6,184 nt of DNA, taken from the NCBI GenBank assembly GCA_021826655.1, contig JAKAZC010000175.1, forward strand, positions 1-6,184, read 5' to 3'. Position numbers and translations under genes: made by a program. Source of the stretch: Actinomycetes bacterium. Its GTDB lineage: Bacteria; Actinomycetota; Acidimicrobiia; Acidimicrobiales; RAAP-2. The notes beneath the pieces were generated by a model. That model made no database searches, had not been told where the DNA came from, and saw only the letters and a program-made list of their open reading frames with translations. This document shows, one piece after another, positions 1-5,963 of this stretch (position 1 is its first letter; each line of letters opens with the position of its first letter).

Positions 1-157
1 GTACCGGGGGGAGTCGGTGGTCGACGGGGCCCGGAGCCTCGCCTACCGGCTGCGGTTCTGCGCGCTCGACCGAACGCTGACCGACGAGGAGATCGGCGGG
101 CTGCGGGCGTCCTGCATCGCCGCGGTCGAGCGGGCCCACCGCGCCACGCTGCGTTGA
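1..157 (+). CDS. pheT: Phenylalanyl-tRNA synthetase beta subunit, C-terminal end (partial)
   Basis: The reading frame from base 2 to the TGA at 155-157 gives 51 residues; the 5' part lies outside the window. The segment matches the last part of PheT, the anticodon-binding-like (FDX-ACB) domain. It has the family pattern 'SLAYRLRF', then 'DRTLTDEEI', then a helix ending 'ERAHRATLR', close to the usual PheT ending. PheT pairs with PheS in the (alpha-beta)2 cytoplasmic enzyme that charges tRNA-Phe. pheS-pheT lying just before the arginine cluster is a known actinobacterial arrangement, which supports both the call and the taxonomic reading. Here a gene on the opposite strand separates pheT from argC. 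Only the C-terminus is visible, so nothing can be said about the catalytic or editing domains. Confidence 0.88.
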   Translation, partial: YRGESVVDGARSLAYRLRFCALDRTLTDEEIGGLRASCIAAVERAHRATLR

Positions 158-231
158 GACGGGGCCCCGACCACCCGGCGGACGGGCTCACGCAGCGGGC
201 ACGCCTCCCGATGGATGCGAGACCCTGGAGG

Positions 232-261
232 CGATCCCGGTGCGCCGGGGCGTCGGGATCG
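232..261 (+). terminator. Inverted repeat downstream of pheT, possible terminator
   Basis: An 8-bp perfect inverted repeat (CGATCCCG at 232-239, CGGGATCG at 254-261) extends inward through two G-U pairs and two G-C pairs. This gives a 12-pair RNA stem with a 6-base loop (244-249). It starts 75 bases after the pheT stop. No T-run follows it, which is common for GC-rich actinobacterial terminators. Function is inferred from position between convergent genes; a chance repeat in GC-rich DNA is possible. Confidence 0.4.
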
Positions 262-305
262 AGGAGGGGAGCCTGGCACGACGGGGGCGCGCGGCAAGCC
301 ATCGA

Positions 306-331
306 CGTCCACCGGGGCGGCACGGTGGACG
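306..331. terminator. 9-bp inverted repeat between convergent genes, possible bidirectional terminator
   Basis: CGTCCACCG (306-314) and its exact complement CGGTGGACG (323-331) flank an 8-base loop. The repeat lies 21 bases beyond the oxidoreductase stop on the - strand and about 150 bases beyond pheT, where a shared terminator would be expected. There is no T-tract on either strand, so this is not a classical intrinsic terminator. The remainder of 158-352 shows no convincing gene: the short frames there lack recognisable domains. Confidence 0.4.
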
Positions 332-352
332 GGGACGGGTGACCGCCGCCGT

Positions 353-1759
353 CTAGGAGTCGAAGCCGAGTCCGACCGAATCGAGAGCCCGCAGCCAGAG
401 GTTCCGCCGACCCCGGTGGGCATCGGCCCTGGCCAGGGACCACCGGGTCAGGTTGATGCCGACCGATCGCACCGGCTCCGGCGGGAACGGAATCGGCTTG
501 CGCCGGACGATCGACAGGCGGGTGAGCTCGGTGTCGGCTCCCGACACCAGGTCGAGGGCTACCCGTGCCCCGAACCGGGACGCCCCGACCCCGAGACCCG
601 TGTAGCCGGCCACCGACGACACCCGTCCGTCGAACGAGCGGTCGAAGAAGGCGCAGAACCGCGAGCAGGTGTCGATGGCGCCGGACCACGAGTGGGTGAA
701 GGCCACCTCCTCCAGTTGCGGGAACATCTCGGCAAATCTGGTCGAGAGGACGGTGAACGTGGCCGGCCGCTGCTCGAGCGCGGGGCCCATGGCGTTGCCG
801 TAGTGGTAGACGGCGTCGTACCCGCCGAACAGGATCCGGTGGTCGGACGTGGGACGGAGATAGACGAACTGGTTGCCGATGGTGCCGATGCCCTGGCGCA
901 GGTCCCAGCCGACACTCTCCCGCTGGAGGGCGTCCAGCGGCTCGGTCATCAGTACGTAGTCGTAGACGGGGACCACGTACTTGCGCAGGCGTCGGATCGG
1001 TGACGGAGCTGCGTTGGTGGCGAGGACCACCTTCGCCGTGACGACCCGGCCATGGGCGGTGTGGACGAGCATCGGGGCACAGGACCCGGGGCCGGCAGAC
1101 GCGATCCCGTCGACCCGGCTGTGCTCGAACACGCGCACGCCGGCCGCCACGCACGCCGCCCGCAGCCCCCAGGCGAGGCGGGCAGGATTCACCAACGCGC
1201 ACGAACGCTCGTCCCACAGGCCGGCGAGAAGGGTGGGGGAGTGGATCTGCGCCTGGAGGGAGTCACCGTCCATGAACACCGGTTCCGCCCCGTGCACCCG
1301 TGCCCGACCCTCGGCCTCGCGCAGCCAGGCCACCTGGTGGGGCTCGGTGGCGACGTCGAGCTCGCCGGTCCGTTCGAAGTCGCACCCGATCCCGAGCTCG
1401 GTGACGGTCGACTCGATGGCGTCGAGGTTCTCGGCACCGAGGCGCTCGAGGGTGTCGATCTCACCGGGGAAGCGGTCGGCACCGTTGGCGATGCCGTGGG
1501 TGAGGCTCGCCGCGCAGAACCCGCCGTTGCGCCCGGATGCCGCCCACCCGCACCGGTCACCTTCGAGGAGCACGACGTCGCGGGACGGGTCGTCCTGCCT
1601 GGCCAGCAGCGCGGCCCACAACCCGGAGTACCCGCCGCCGACGACCACCAGGTCGGCCCGTTCGGGACCCACCAACGGGGGGAGCGGCTCGGGGGCGTCC
1701 GGGTCGTCCAACCAGAACGACAGGGGGCGGGCGTCGGCGAACGCCGCGGTGCGGTCCAT
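353..1759 (-). CDS. FAD-dependent oxidoreductase (DAO family, PuuB-like)
   Basis: A 468-residue protein of the D-amino-acid oxidase (DAO) fold. The N-terminal dinucleotide-binding motif GGGYSG is at residues 41-46 after the strand 'ADLVVV', with an acidic residue in 'LLEGD' (Glu66) placed to hold the FAD ribose. 'ASGRNGGF' (74-81) is the loop typical of this family, and a second FAD/substrate region runs 'YTGLGVGASRFGARVA' (386-401). The overall plan and the C-terminal 'PFPPEP' segment resemble gamma-glutamylputrescine oxidase (PuuB) and similar amine or imino-acid oxidases. The expected chemistry is oxidative deamination of a secondary or primary amine in the cytoplasm; the substrate cannot be read from sequence. 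There is no signal peptide. The ATG at 1757-1759 is preceded by GGTAGG with an 8-base gap. The gene is convergent with pheT and divergent from argC, from which it is separated by 79 bases. A polyamine link is suggestive only. Confidence 0.85.
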   Translation of the reverse strand: MDRTAAFADARPLSFWLDDPDAPEPLPPLVGPERADLVVVGGGYSGLWAALLARQDDPSRDVVLLEGDRCGWAASGRNGGFCAASLTHGIANGADRFPGEIDTLERLGAENLDAIESTVTELGIGCDFERTGELDVATEPHQVAWLREAEGRARVHGAEPVFMDGDSLQAQIHSPTLLAGLWDERSCALVNPARLAWGLRAACVAAGVRVFEHSRVDGIASAGPGSCAPMLVHTAHGRVVTAKVVLATNAAPSPIRRLRKYVVPVYDYVLMTEPLDALQRESVGWDLRQGIGTIGNQFVYLRPTSDHRILFGGYDAVYHYGNAMGPALEQRPATFTVLSTRFAEMFPQLEEVAFTHSWSGAIDTCSRFCAFFDRSFDGRVSSVAGYTGLGVGASRFGARVALDLVSGADTELTRLSIVRRKPIPFPPEPVRSVGINLTRWSLARADAHRGRRNLWLRALDSVGLGFDS

Positions 1760-1767
1760 GGGGCAAA

Positions 1768-1773
1768 CCTACC
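1768..1773 (-). promoter_or_regulatory. Putative ribosome binding site of the oxidoreductase gene
   Basis: On the - strand GGTAGG lies 8 bases before the ATG at 1757-1759, a good Shine-Dalgarno position. The overlapping TAGGTT (1766-1771) also fits a TANNNT -10 box that would start transcription at the ATG, but no -35-like element sits at the right distance. I prefer the ribosome-site reading. Confidence 0.4.
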
Positions 1774-1800
1774 GTCGGCACGAATCTGCACCGGGAGTGA

Positions 1801-1838
1801 GTTGCATATTCATGCGGAAATGTGCATAGACTTGCACC
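1801..1838. promoter_or_regulatory. Tandem ARG-box-like palindromes (candidate ArgR operator)
   Basis: Two imperfect palindromes lie side by side. GCAT-N4-ATGC occupies 1804-1815 (centre 1809.5) and GTGCA-N6-TGCAC occupies 1822-1837 (centre 1829.5). Drawn as 18-base boxes, they cover 1801-1818 and 1821-1838 with a 2-base gap. All four 9-base half-sites carry GCA at the same place (positions 4-6). The ArgR family is known to bind pairs of 18-bp ARG boxes with centres about two helical turns apart, and arg operons are its standard targets. The stretch is AT-richer than its surroundings and ends directly at the argC start codon. ArgR itself is not in the window, so binding is inferred. Confidence 0.7.
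1802..1838 (+). promoter_or_regulatory. argC promoter, predicted leaderless start
   Basis: TAGACT at 1827-1832 fits the actinobacterial -10 pattern TANNNT. A TTGCAT at 1802-1807 could serve as the -35, with a somewhat long 19-base spacer. Six bases separate the -10 from the argC ATG, so the expected transcription start is the A at 1839, giving an mRNA with no leader. Consistent with this, there is no Shine-Dalgarno sequence before the ATG. Both promoter elements lie inside the two candidate ArgR boxes, so bound repressor would block RNA polymerase directly. Confidence 0.6.
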
Positions 1839-2891
1839 ATGCCGGACACGCCCAGATCGGTGGGGATCGTCGGCGCCTCCGGGTACGGGGGCGCCGAACT
1901 GCTGCGTCTGTGCGCCGGACACCCGGGCCTCTCGGTGGCCGCGGCGCAGGCCGGGTCCCACGCCGGCCAGGCGGTGCGCACCCACACCCCCTCGCTCGCC
2001 GCCGCCTACCCGGACCTCGTGTACGGCCAGACCGACGCCGCCGCACTCGACGGACTCGACGTGGTCTTCCTCGCCCTGCCGCACGGCCAGTCGCAGTCCC
2101 TGGTTCCGGACCTCCTGGACCGGGTGGGTGTGGTCGTCGACCTGGCCGCCGACTTCCGACTCCGGGATCCGGGGGCCTACGCCACCTGGTACGGCGAGGC
2201 GCACACCTCCCCCGAACTGCTCGCCACCTTCGCCTACGGACTGCCGGAACTCCATCGCTCCGGCCTGGTCGGCGCCACCCGGATCGCCGTCCCGGGCTGC
2301 TACCCGACGGCCGCCCTGCTCGGCCTGGCCCCCCTGGTCGAGGCGGCCGCTCTCGAGGTCCCGGCCGATGGGGGCCCGCCCGCCCTCATCGTCGACGCCG
2401 CCAGCGGCAGCTCGGGGGCGGGCCGCACCCCGACGGACACCCTGCACTTCGCCGCGGTGGACGAGGACTTCGTCGCCTACGGGCTCCTCGACCATCGGCA
2501 CACCGCCGAGATGGAGCAGGGCCTCGGCGCCACCGTTCTGTTCACGCCGCATCTCGCCCCCATGGTCCGGGGCATCCTGGCCACGTGTTACGCCCGTCCC
2601 GCCGACCCCGGTGGATTCACCACGGAGGACGCCATGCAGCTCCTGTGCGCCCGGTACGCCGACGAGCCGTTCGTCGTGGTGTCCGACGGCCCGCCGTCGA
2701 CCAAGTCGGCCACCGGCTCCAACACTGCCCACCTCTCGGTCCGGGTGGACCCCCGCACCGGCTGGGTGGTCGTGCTGTCGGCCATCGACAACCTGATCAA
2801 GGGAGCTGCCGGCCAGGCGGTGCAGTGCGCAAACCTGGCCCTCGGGCTCCCCGAGGCGGCCGGCCTGCCGGTCGTGGGGGTGTACCCGTGA
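1839..2891 (+). CDS. argC: N-acetyl-gamma-glutamyl-phosphate reductase
   Basis: This 350-residue enzyme catalyses the third step of ornithine synthesis, the NADPH-dependent reduction of N-acetylglutamyl phosphate to the semialdehyde in the cytoplasm. The NADP-binding loop 'GASGYGGAE' is at residues 12-20, 'DLAADFRL' at 101-108, and 'GLPEL' at 134-138. The catalytic cysteine is Cys154 in 'PGCYPT'. Further family marks are 'SGSSGAGR' (189-196), His221 in 'HRHTAEMEQ', and the C-terminal 'NLIKGAAGQA'. Length is normal and no key residue is missing. The ATG at 1839 fits the family N-terminus and the leaderless promoter immediately before it. The stop overlaps the argJ GTG by four bases. This is the first gene of the arg operon and probably the ArgR-controlled one. 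Confidence 0.97.
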   Translation: MPDTPRSVGIVGASGYGGAELLRLCAGHPGLSVAAAQAGSHAGQAVRTHTPSLAAAYPDLVYGQTDAAALDGLDVVFLALPHGQSQSLVPDLLDRVGVVVDLAADFRLRDPGAYATWYGEAHTSPELLATFAYGLPELHRSGLVGATRIAVPGCYPTAALLGLAPLVEAAALEVPADGGPPALIVDAASGSSGAGRTPTDTLHFAAVDEDFVAYGLLDHRHTAEMEQGLGATVLFTPHLAPMVRGILATCYARPADPGGFTTEDAMQLLCARYADEPFVVVSDGPPSTKSATGSNTAHLSVRVDPRTGWVVVLSAIDNLIKGAAGQAVQCANLALGLPEAAGLPVVGVYP

Positions 2892-4057
2892 GCATCACCA
2901 CCCCGCGGGGCTTCGTCGCCTCGGGCCTGGCCTCCGGCATCAAGGCGTCGGGAGCGCTCGACCTGGCCCTCGTGTCCACCGACGACGGCGGTGCGGTGCC
3001 GACCGCGGCCACCTTCACCTCGAACCTGGCCGCTGCCGCTCCCGTGCAGGTGAGCCGGGAGCACCTGGCTGCCACCGGCGGTCGTGCCACCGCCGTCCTG
3101 GTCTCCAGTGGGAACGCCAACGCCGCCACCGGCGACCGGGGCCGCACCGACGCCTCGGCGATGTGTGCGCTGGCCGCGGACGGCCTCGGCGTGCCGGCCG
3201 ACCACGTCCTGGTGTGCTCGACCGGGTTGATCGGTGTTCCGCTGCCGATGGGCCCCATCACCGACGGCATCCCCCGGTTGGTCGCGGCACGCTCCGGCGG
3301 GGACGCCGCCGGTCTCGACGCCGCCACCGGCATCCTGACCACCGACTCGGGCCGCAAGGAGATGCTCGTGGAGTATCCCGGGTTCACGGTGGCCGGCATG
3401 GCCAAGGGTGCCGGGATGCTCGCGCCCGACATGGCCACGATGCTCGCGTTCCTCACCACCGACGCGGCGGTGGAACCCGGGCCGCTGGCCGAGATCCTGC
3501 GGGCGGGGGTGGCCGACTCGTTCAACTCGATGTCGGTGGACGGCTGCACCTCGACCAACGACACGGTCGTACTGATGGCCTCGGGTCGGGCCGGACGGGT
3601 CGACCCGACGCTGGTCGCCGACGCGGTGGCCGAGGTGTGCGCCGACCTGGCCGGCCAGATGGCAGCCGACGCCGAAGGAGCGGACACCATCTTCCAGGTC
3701 CAGGTGACCGGGGCCCGCACGGACGCCGAGGCCCACCGGGCGGCCCGCAAGGTGGCCGACTCGCTGCTGGTGAAGTGCTCCATCAACGGACGGGACCCGT
3801 ACTGGGGCCGTGTGGCCAGCGAGCTCGGCTCGGCCGGCGTCGACTTCGACATGGATCGGCTCACCATCGCCTATGGCGGGACGACGGTGTGCCGGGACGG
3901 GGTGCGGGTCGACCACGACCATGCGGCGGTGGCCGCCCACATGGCGGGATCCCTGATCCGGATCGAGTGCGGGCTCGGACTGGCGTCCGGGACGGGCGTG
4001 GTCCTGGGCGTGGAACTCGGCTACGGCTACATCGACGAGAACCGGACGACCTCGTGA
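2888..4057 (+). CDS. argJ: Glutamate N-acetyltransferase / amino-acid acetyltransferase (ornithine acetyltransferase)
   Basis: A 389-residue ArgJ, which moves the acetyl group from N-acetylornithine to glutamate, closing the acetyl cycle and releasing ornithine. The autocleavage site is clear: 'AKGAGMLAPDMATML', with Thr184 as the predicted new N-terminus and nucleophile of the beta chain (alpha about 1-183, beta 184-389). 'STGLIG' (111-116) carries the Thr-Gly pair associated with the oxyanion hole, and 'NDT' follows 'DGCTST' in the beta chain. The end '..YIDENRTTS' resembles the active-site C-terminus of other ArgJ proteins. The start is the GTG at 2888, which overlaps the argC stop as GTGA; the frame stays open far upstream, but that part is non-coding antisense or out-of-frame sequence. 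Whether the enzyme also uses acetyl-CoA (bifunctional type) cannot be decided from the sequence. Confidence 0.96.
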   Translation: MSITTPRGFVASGLASGIKASGALDLALVSTDDGGAVPTAATFTSNLAAAAPVQVSREHLAATGGRATAVLVSSGNANAATGDRGRTDASAMCALAADGLGVPADHVLVCSTGLIGVPLPMGPITDGIPRLVAARSGGDAAGLDAATGILTTDSGRKEMLVEYPGFTVAGMAKGAGMLAPDMATMLAFLTTDAAVEPGPLAEILRAGVADSFNSMSVDGCTSTNDTVVLMASGRAGRVDPTLVADAVAEVCADLAGQMAADAEGADTIFQVQVTGARTDAEAHRAARKVADSLLVKCSINGRDPYWGRVASELGSAGVDFDMDRLTIAYGGTTVCRDGVRVDHDHAAVAAHMAGSLIRIECGLGLASGTGVVLGVELGYGYIDENRTTS

Positions 4058-4974
4058 GTCCCGCCGTCGGCGTGGCGCCGGTGGGCGGCGGCAGCGGGCC
4101 CCGTGACAAGGCCGCGGTCCTGGTCGAGTCGCTTCCGTACATCCGCCGGTTCCTCGGAACGGTCGTCGTGGTCAAGTACGGGGGCAATGTCCTGGCGGCC
4201 AAGCCGGGCCAGGACGCAGTCGACGAGGAGGAGGCGCTGGCCAGCTTCGCCGAGGACATCGTGCTGATGCGCTCGGTCGGGATGCTGCCGGTGGTGGTCC
4301 ACGGGGGCGGACCCCAGATCGGCGCGTTGATGGAGCGGGTCGGCAAGGAGGTCGAGTTCCAGGACGGGTTCCGGGTGACCGATGCCGACACCATGGACCT
4401 GGTGCGCATGGTGCTGGTCGGCAAGGTCAACCGGGACATCGTCCGCACGATCAACGTGCACGGGGCACTCGCCGTCGGGCTGTCGGGGGAGGATGCGAAC
4501 CTGATCAACGCGACGGCGCGTTCGGAGGCGCTCGGATTCGTGGGTGACGTGGTCGGGGTCGACCCGACCATCGTCCACCAACTGGTGGCCCAGGGGCTGA
4601 TCCCCGTCGTCGCCACCATCGGTACCGACGGTTCGGGACAGGCGTTCAACATCAACGCCGACACGGCGGCCGGCGCCATCGCCTCGGCCCTCAAGGCGGA
4701 GAAGCTGATCTTCCTCACCGACGTGGCCGGCCTGCGGTCCGTCCCCGACGACCCGTCGACGCTGATGCACCGGGCCACGGCCGAGGAGCTCGACGCAATG
4801 GTCGCGTCGGGGGCGGCCAACGGCGGCATGATCCCGAAGGTCGAGGCGTGTGGGCGGGCGGTCCGCCACGGGGTGCGGCGCGCCCACATCCTGGACGGTC
4901 GGACACCGCACGCGCTGCTGCTCGAACTGTTCACCGACGAAGGCGTGGGCACGATGATCGGAGTCGACCTGTGA
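4054..4974 (+). CDS. argB: Acetylglutamate kinase, probably arginine-sensitive type
   Basis: A 306-residue amino-acid kinase family enzyme that phosphorylates N-acetylglutamate with ATP, the committed step in the cyclic pathway. Visible motifs are 'VVKYGGN' with catalytic Lys41, 'VVHGGGPQIG' (81-90), 'FRVTD' (106-110, Arg107), 'NINADTAAGA' (199-208, Asp203), 'LTDVAGL' (221-227), and 'GGMIPKVEAC' with Lys262. The N-terminal segment 'AAVLVESLPYIRRFLG' (20-35) matches the extra helix that lets arginine-inhibited NAGKs form hexamers, so feedback inhibition by arginine is likely. After 'KYGGN' there are roughly eight more residues ('VLAAKPGQD' region, 46-54) than I recall in typical NAGKs. The GTG start at 4054 overlaps the argJ stop by four bases, and the stop overlaps the argD GTG in the same way. 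Confidence 0.97.
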   Translation: MSPAVGVAPVGGGSGPRDKAAVLVESLPYIRRFLGTVVVVKYGGNVLAAKPGQDAVDEEEALASFAEDIVLMRSVGMLPVVVHGGGPQIGALMERVGKEVEFQDGFRVTDADTMDLVRMVLVGKVNRDIVRTINVHGALAVGLSGEDANLINATARSEALGFVGDVVGVDPTIVHQLVAQGLIPVVATIGTDGSGQAFNINADTAAGAIASALKAEKLIFLTDVAGLRSVPDDPSTLMHRATAEELDAMVASGAANGGMIPKVEACGRAVRHGVRRAHILDGRTPHALLLELFTDEGVGTMIGVDL

Positions 4975-5963
4975 CGGATTCCGCCCGGTTCGACCGCTCG
5001 GCACTCATGCACACCTACGCCGAGCCGACGGTGACGTTCGTGCGCGGCGAGGGGAGCCTCCTCTACGATGCCGACGACCGTCCCTACCTCGACTTCCTCT
5101 CTGGTCTGGCGGTGACCTCCCTCGGGCACGCGCACCCGGTGGTGGCCGAAGCCATCGCCACCCAGGCCCGCACCCTCAGCCACGTCTCCAACCTGTTCGG
5201 GAACGCGGTCGGGCCCGGGGTGGCCGCGACCCTCGACCGGCTCGTCGGGGGGGGTGTCGAGCGGGCCGGCGGCCAGGTCTTCTTCGCGAACTCGGGGGCC
5301 GAGGCCAACGAATGCGCCCTCAAGTTGGCCCGCCGGTGGGCCGGACCAGACCGCTTCGCCGTCGTCGCCACCACCGACGCCTTCCACGGACGCACCCTGG
5401 CCGCGCTGGCCGCCACCGGTCAGTTCGAGAAGCAGGCCGCCTTCGCCCCCATGCCGGAGGGGTTCGCCCATGTCGCCTACGGCGACATCGACGCCATGGA
5501 CGCCGCACTGGATCCGGCCCGGGTGGCTGCCGTGCTGGTCGAGCCGATCCAGGGGGAGGCCGGGGTCGTCGTACCGTCCTCGGACTACCTGGGTGCCGTG
5601 CGTCGGCTGTGCACGGAGCGGAATGTAATGTTGATGGTCAAAGCGATCCGGACCAGCCTCAGAGGGAGAGGGCGGAGAGGAGAGCCGCCACGACCAGGGG
5701 GGTGTCCGTTCTTCCGGCATGCCAGAGAAAGCCTGCAAACAGGGGGCCGGCAATCTGGGCGGCCTGAAGGGAGGAGAGATGGAGTCCTGAGGCGAGTCCT
5801 GAGCGATGGGGAGGGAGAAGGGTCAGGGCCAGGGCCTGCCGAATGCCTCCCGGAGCCCGGGTCCCGGCCGTCCGGATGGCATAGAGAAGGGCCGCCGGAA
5901 GTAGAGAGGGAGCGAAGGGAAGAAGCAGGGCGGCCACAAGGGCGATGGATTGAAGCAGGATGA
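4971..5963 (+). CDS. argD: Acetylornithine aminotransferase, N-terminal half only; frame runs on past a junction
   Basis: A class-III PLP aminotransferase that would convert N-acetylglutamate semialdehyde to N-acetylornithine. The GTG at 4971 overlaps the argB stop (GTGA). Residues 1-223 (to base 5639) are clearly ArgD: 'NSGAEANECALKLAR' (107-121), the 'FHGRT' PLP-ring region (138-142), and 'VEPIQGEAGV' (190-199). The family then expects 'DE[VI]QTGLGRTG' and, further on, the Schiff-base lysine. Neither is present, and about 175 residues are missing compared with the usual ~400. From 5640 the frame continues for 107 residues to the TGA at 5961-5963, but these are Arg/Gly-rich and antisense to the transporter gene, so I do not regard them as real protein. 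As it stands the product could not be active. The cause is more likely a sequence join than natural decay, because the first half shows no other damage. Confidence 0.85.
   Translation: MTDSARFDRSALMHTYAEPTVTFVRGEGSLLYDADDRPYLDFLSGLAVTSLGHAHPVVAEAIATQARTLSHVSNLFGNAVGPGVAATLDRLVGGGVERAGGQVFFANSGAEANECALKLARRWAGPDRFAVVATTDAFHGRTLAALAATGQFEKQAAFAPMPEGFAHVAYGDIDAMDAALDPARVAAVLVEPIQGEAGVVVPSSDYLGAVRRLCTERNVMLMVKAIRTSLRGRGRRGEPPRPGGCPFFRHARESLQTGGRQSGRPEGRRDGVLRRVLSDGEGEGSGPGPAECLPEPGSRPSGWHREGPPEVERERREEAGRPQGRWIEAG
5620..5662. other. Junction between actinobacterial argD and foreign-looking transporter DNA
   Basis: Upstream is GC-rich DNA coding ArgD; from 5659 onward coding is on the other strand with a different codon style. 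The exact point is blurred. The codons for 'RNVMLMV' still fit ArgD up to 5639, and the next codons weakly resemble the expected ArgD sequence until about 5660. No transposon end, tRNA, long direct repeat or att-like sequence is seen here. I read this as an assembly or amplification chimera; a real recombination point is possible. Confidence 0.7.

Noticed and set aside
215..1003. 262-residue open frame on the + strand at the oxidoreductase 3' end
   Set aside because: It is antisense to a gene with clear FAD-binding motifs, has shadow-type composition and no recognisable family.
1760..1838. Riboswitch, leader peptide or attenuator before argC
   Set aside because: Only 79 bases separate the divergent genes and the predicted argC transcript has no leader, so there is no room for such an element.
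1052..2887. Long upstream extension of the argJ reading frame on the + strand
   Set aside because: It is antisense to the oxidoreductase and then out of frame with argC. Its translation is Arg/Gly/Pro-rich with no domain, as expected for GC-rich shadow frames. ArgJ homology starts at the GTG at 2888.
4848..4970. Earlier ATG for argD inside argB
   Set aside because: It would add 41 Arg/Pro-rich residues coded out of frame within argB. The GTG at 4971 gives the normal ArgD N-terminus and the same GTGA overlap as the other junctions.
5635..5655. TGGTC...GACCA inverted repeat at the junction as a recombination site
   Set aside because: The arms are only 5 bases with an 11-base gap, which is expected by chance. 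No second copy or target duplication was seen.
3861..5753. 630-residue open frame on the - strand across argB and argD
   Set aside because: It is antisense to well-recognised argB and argD and has low-complexity Ser/Pro/Arg composition. It spans the junction at about 5640 without any domain signal.
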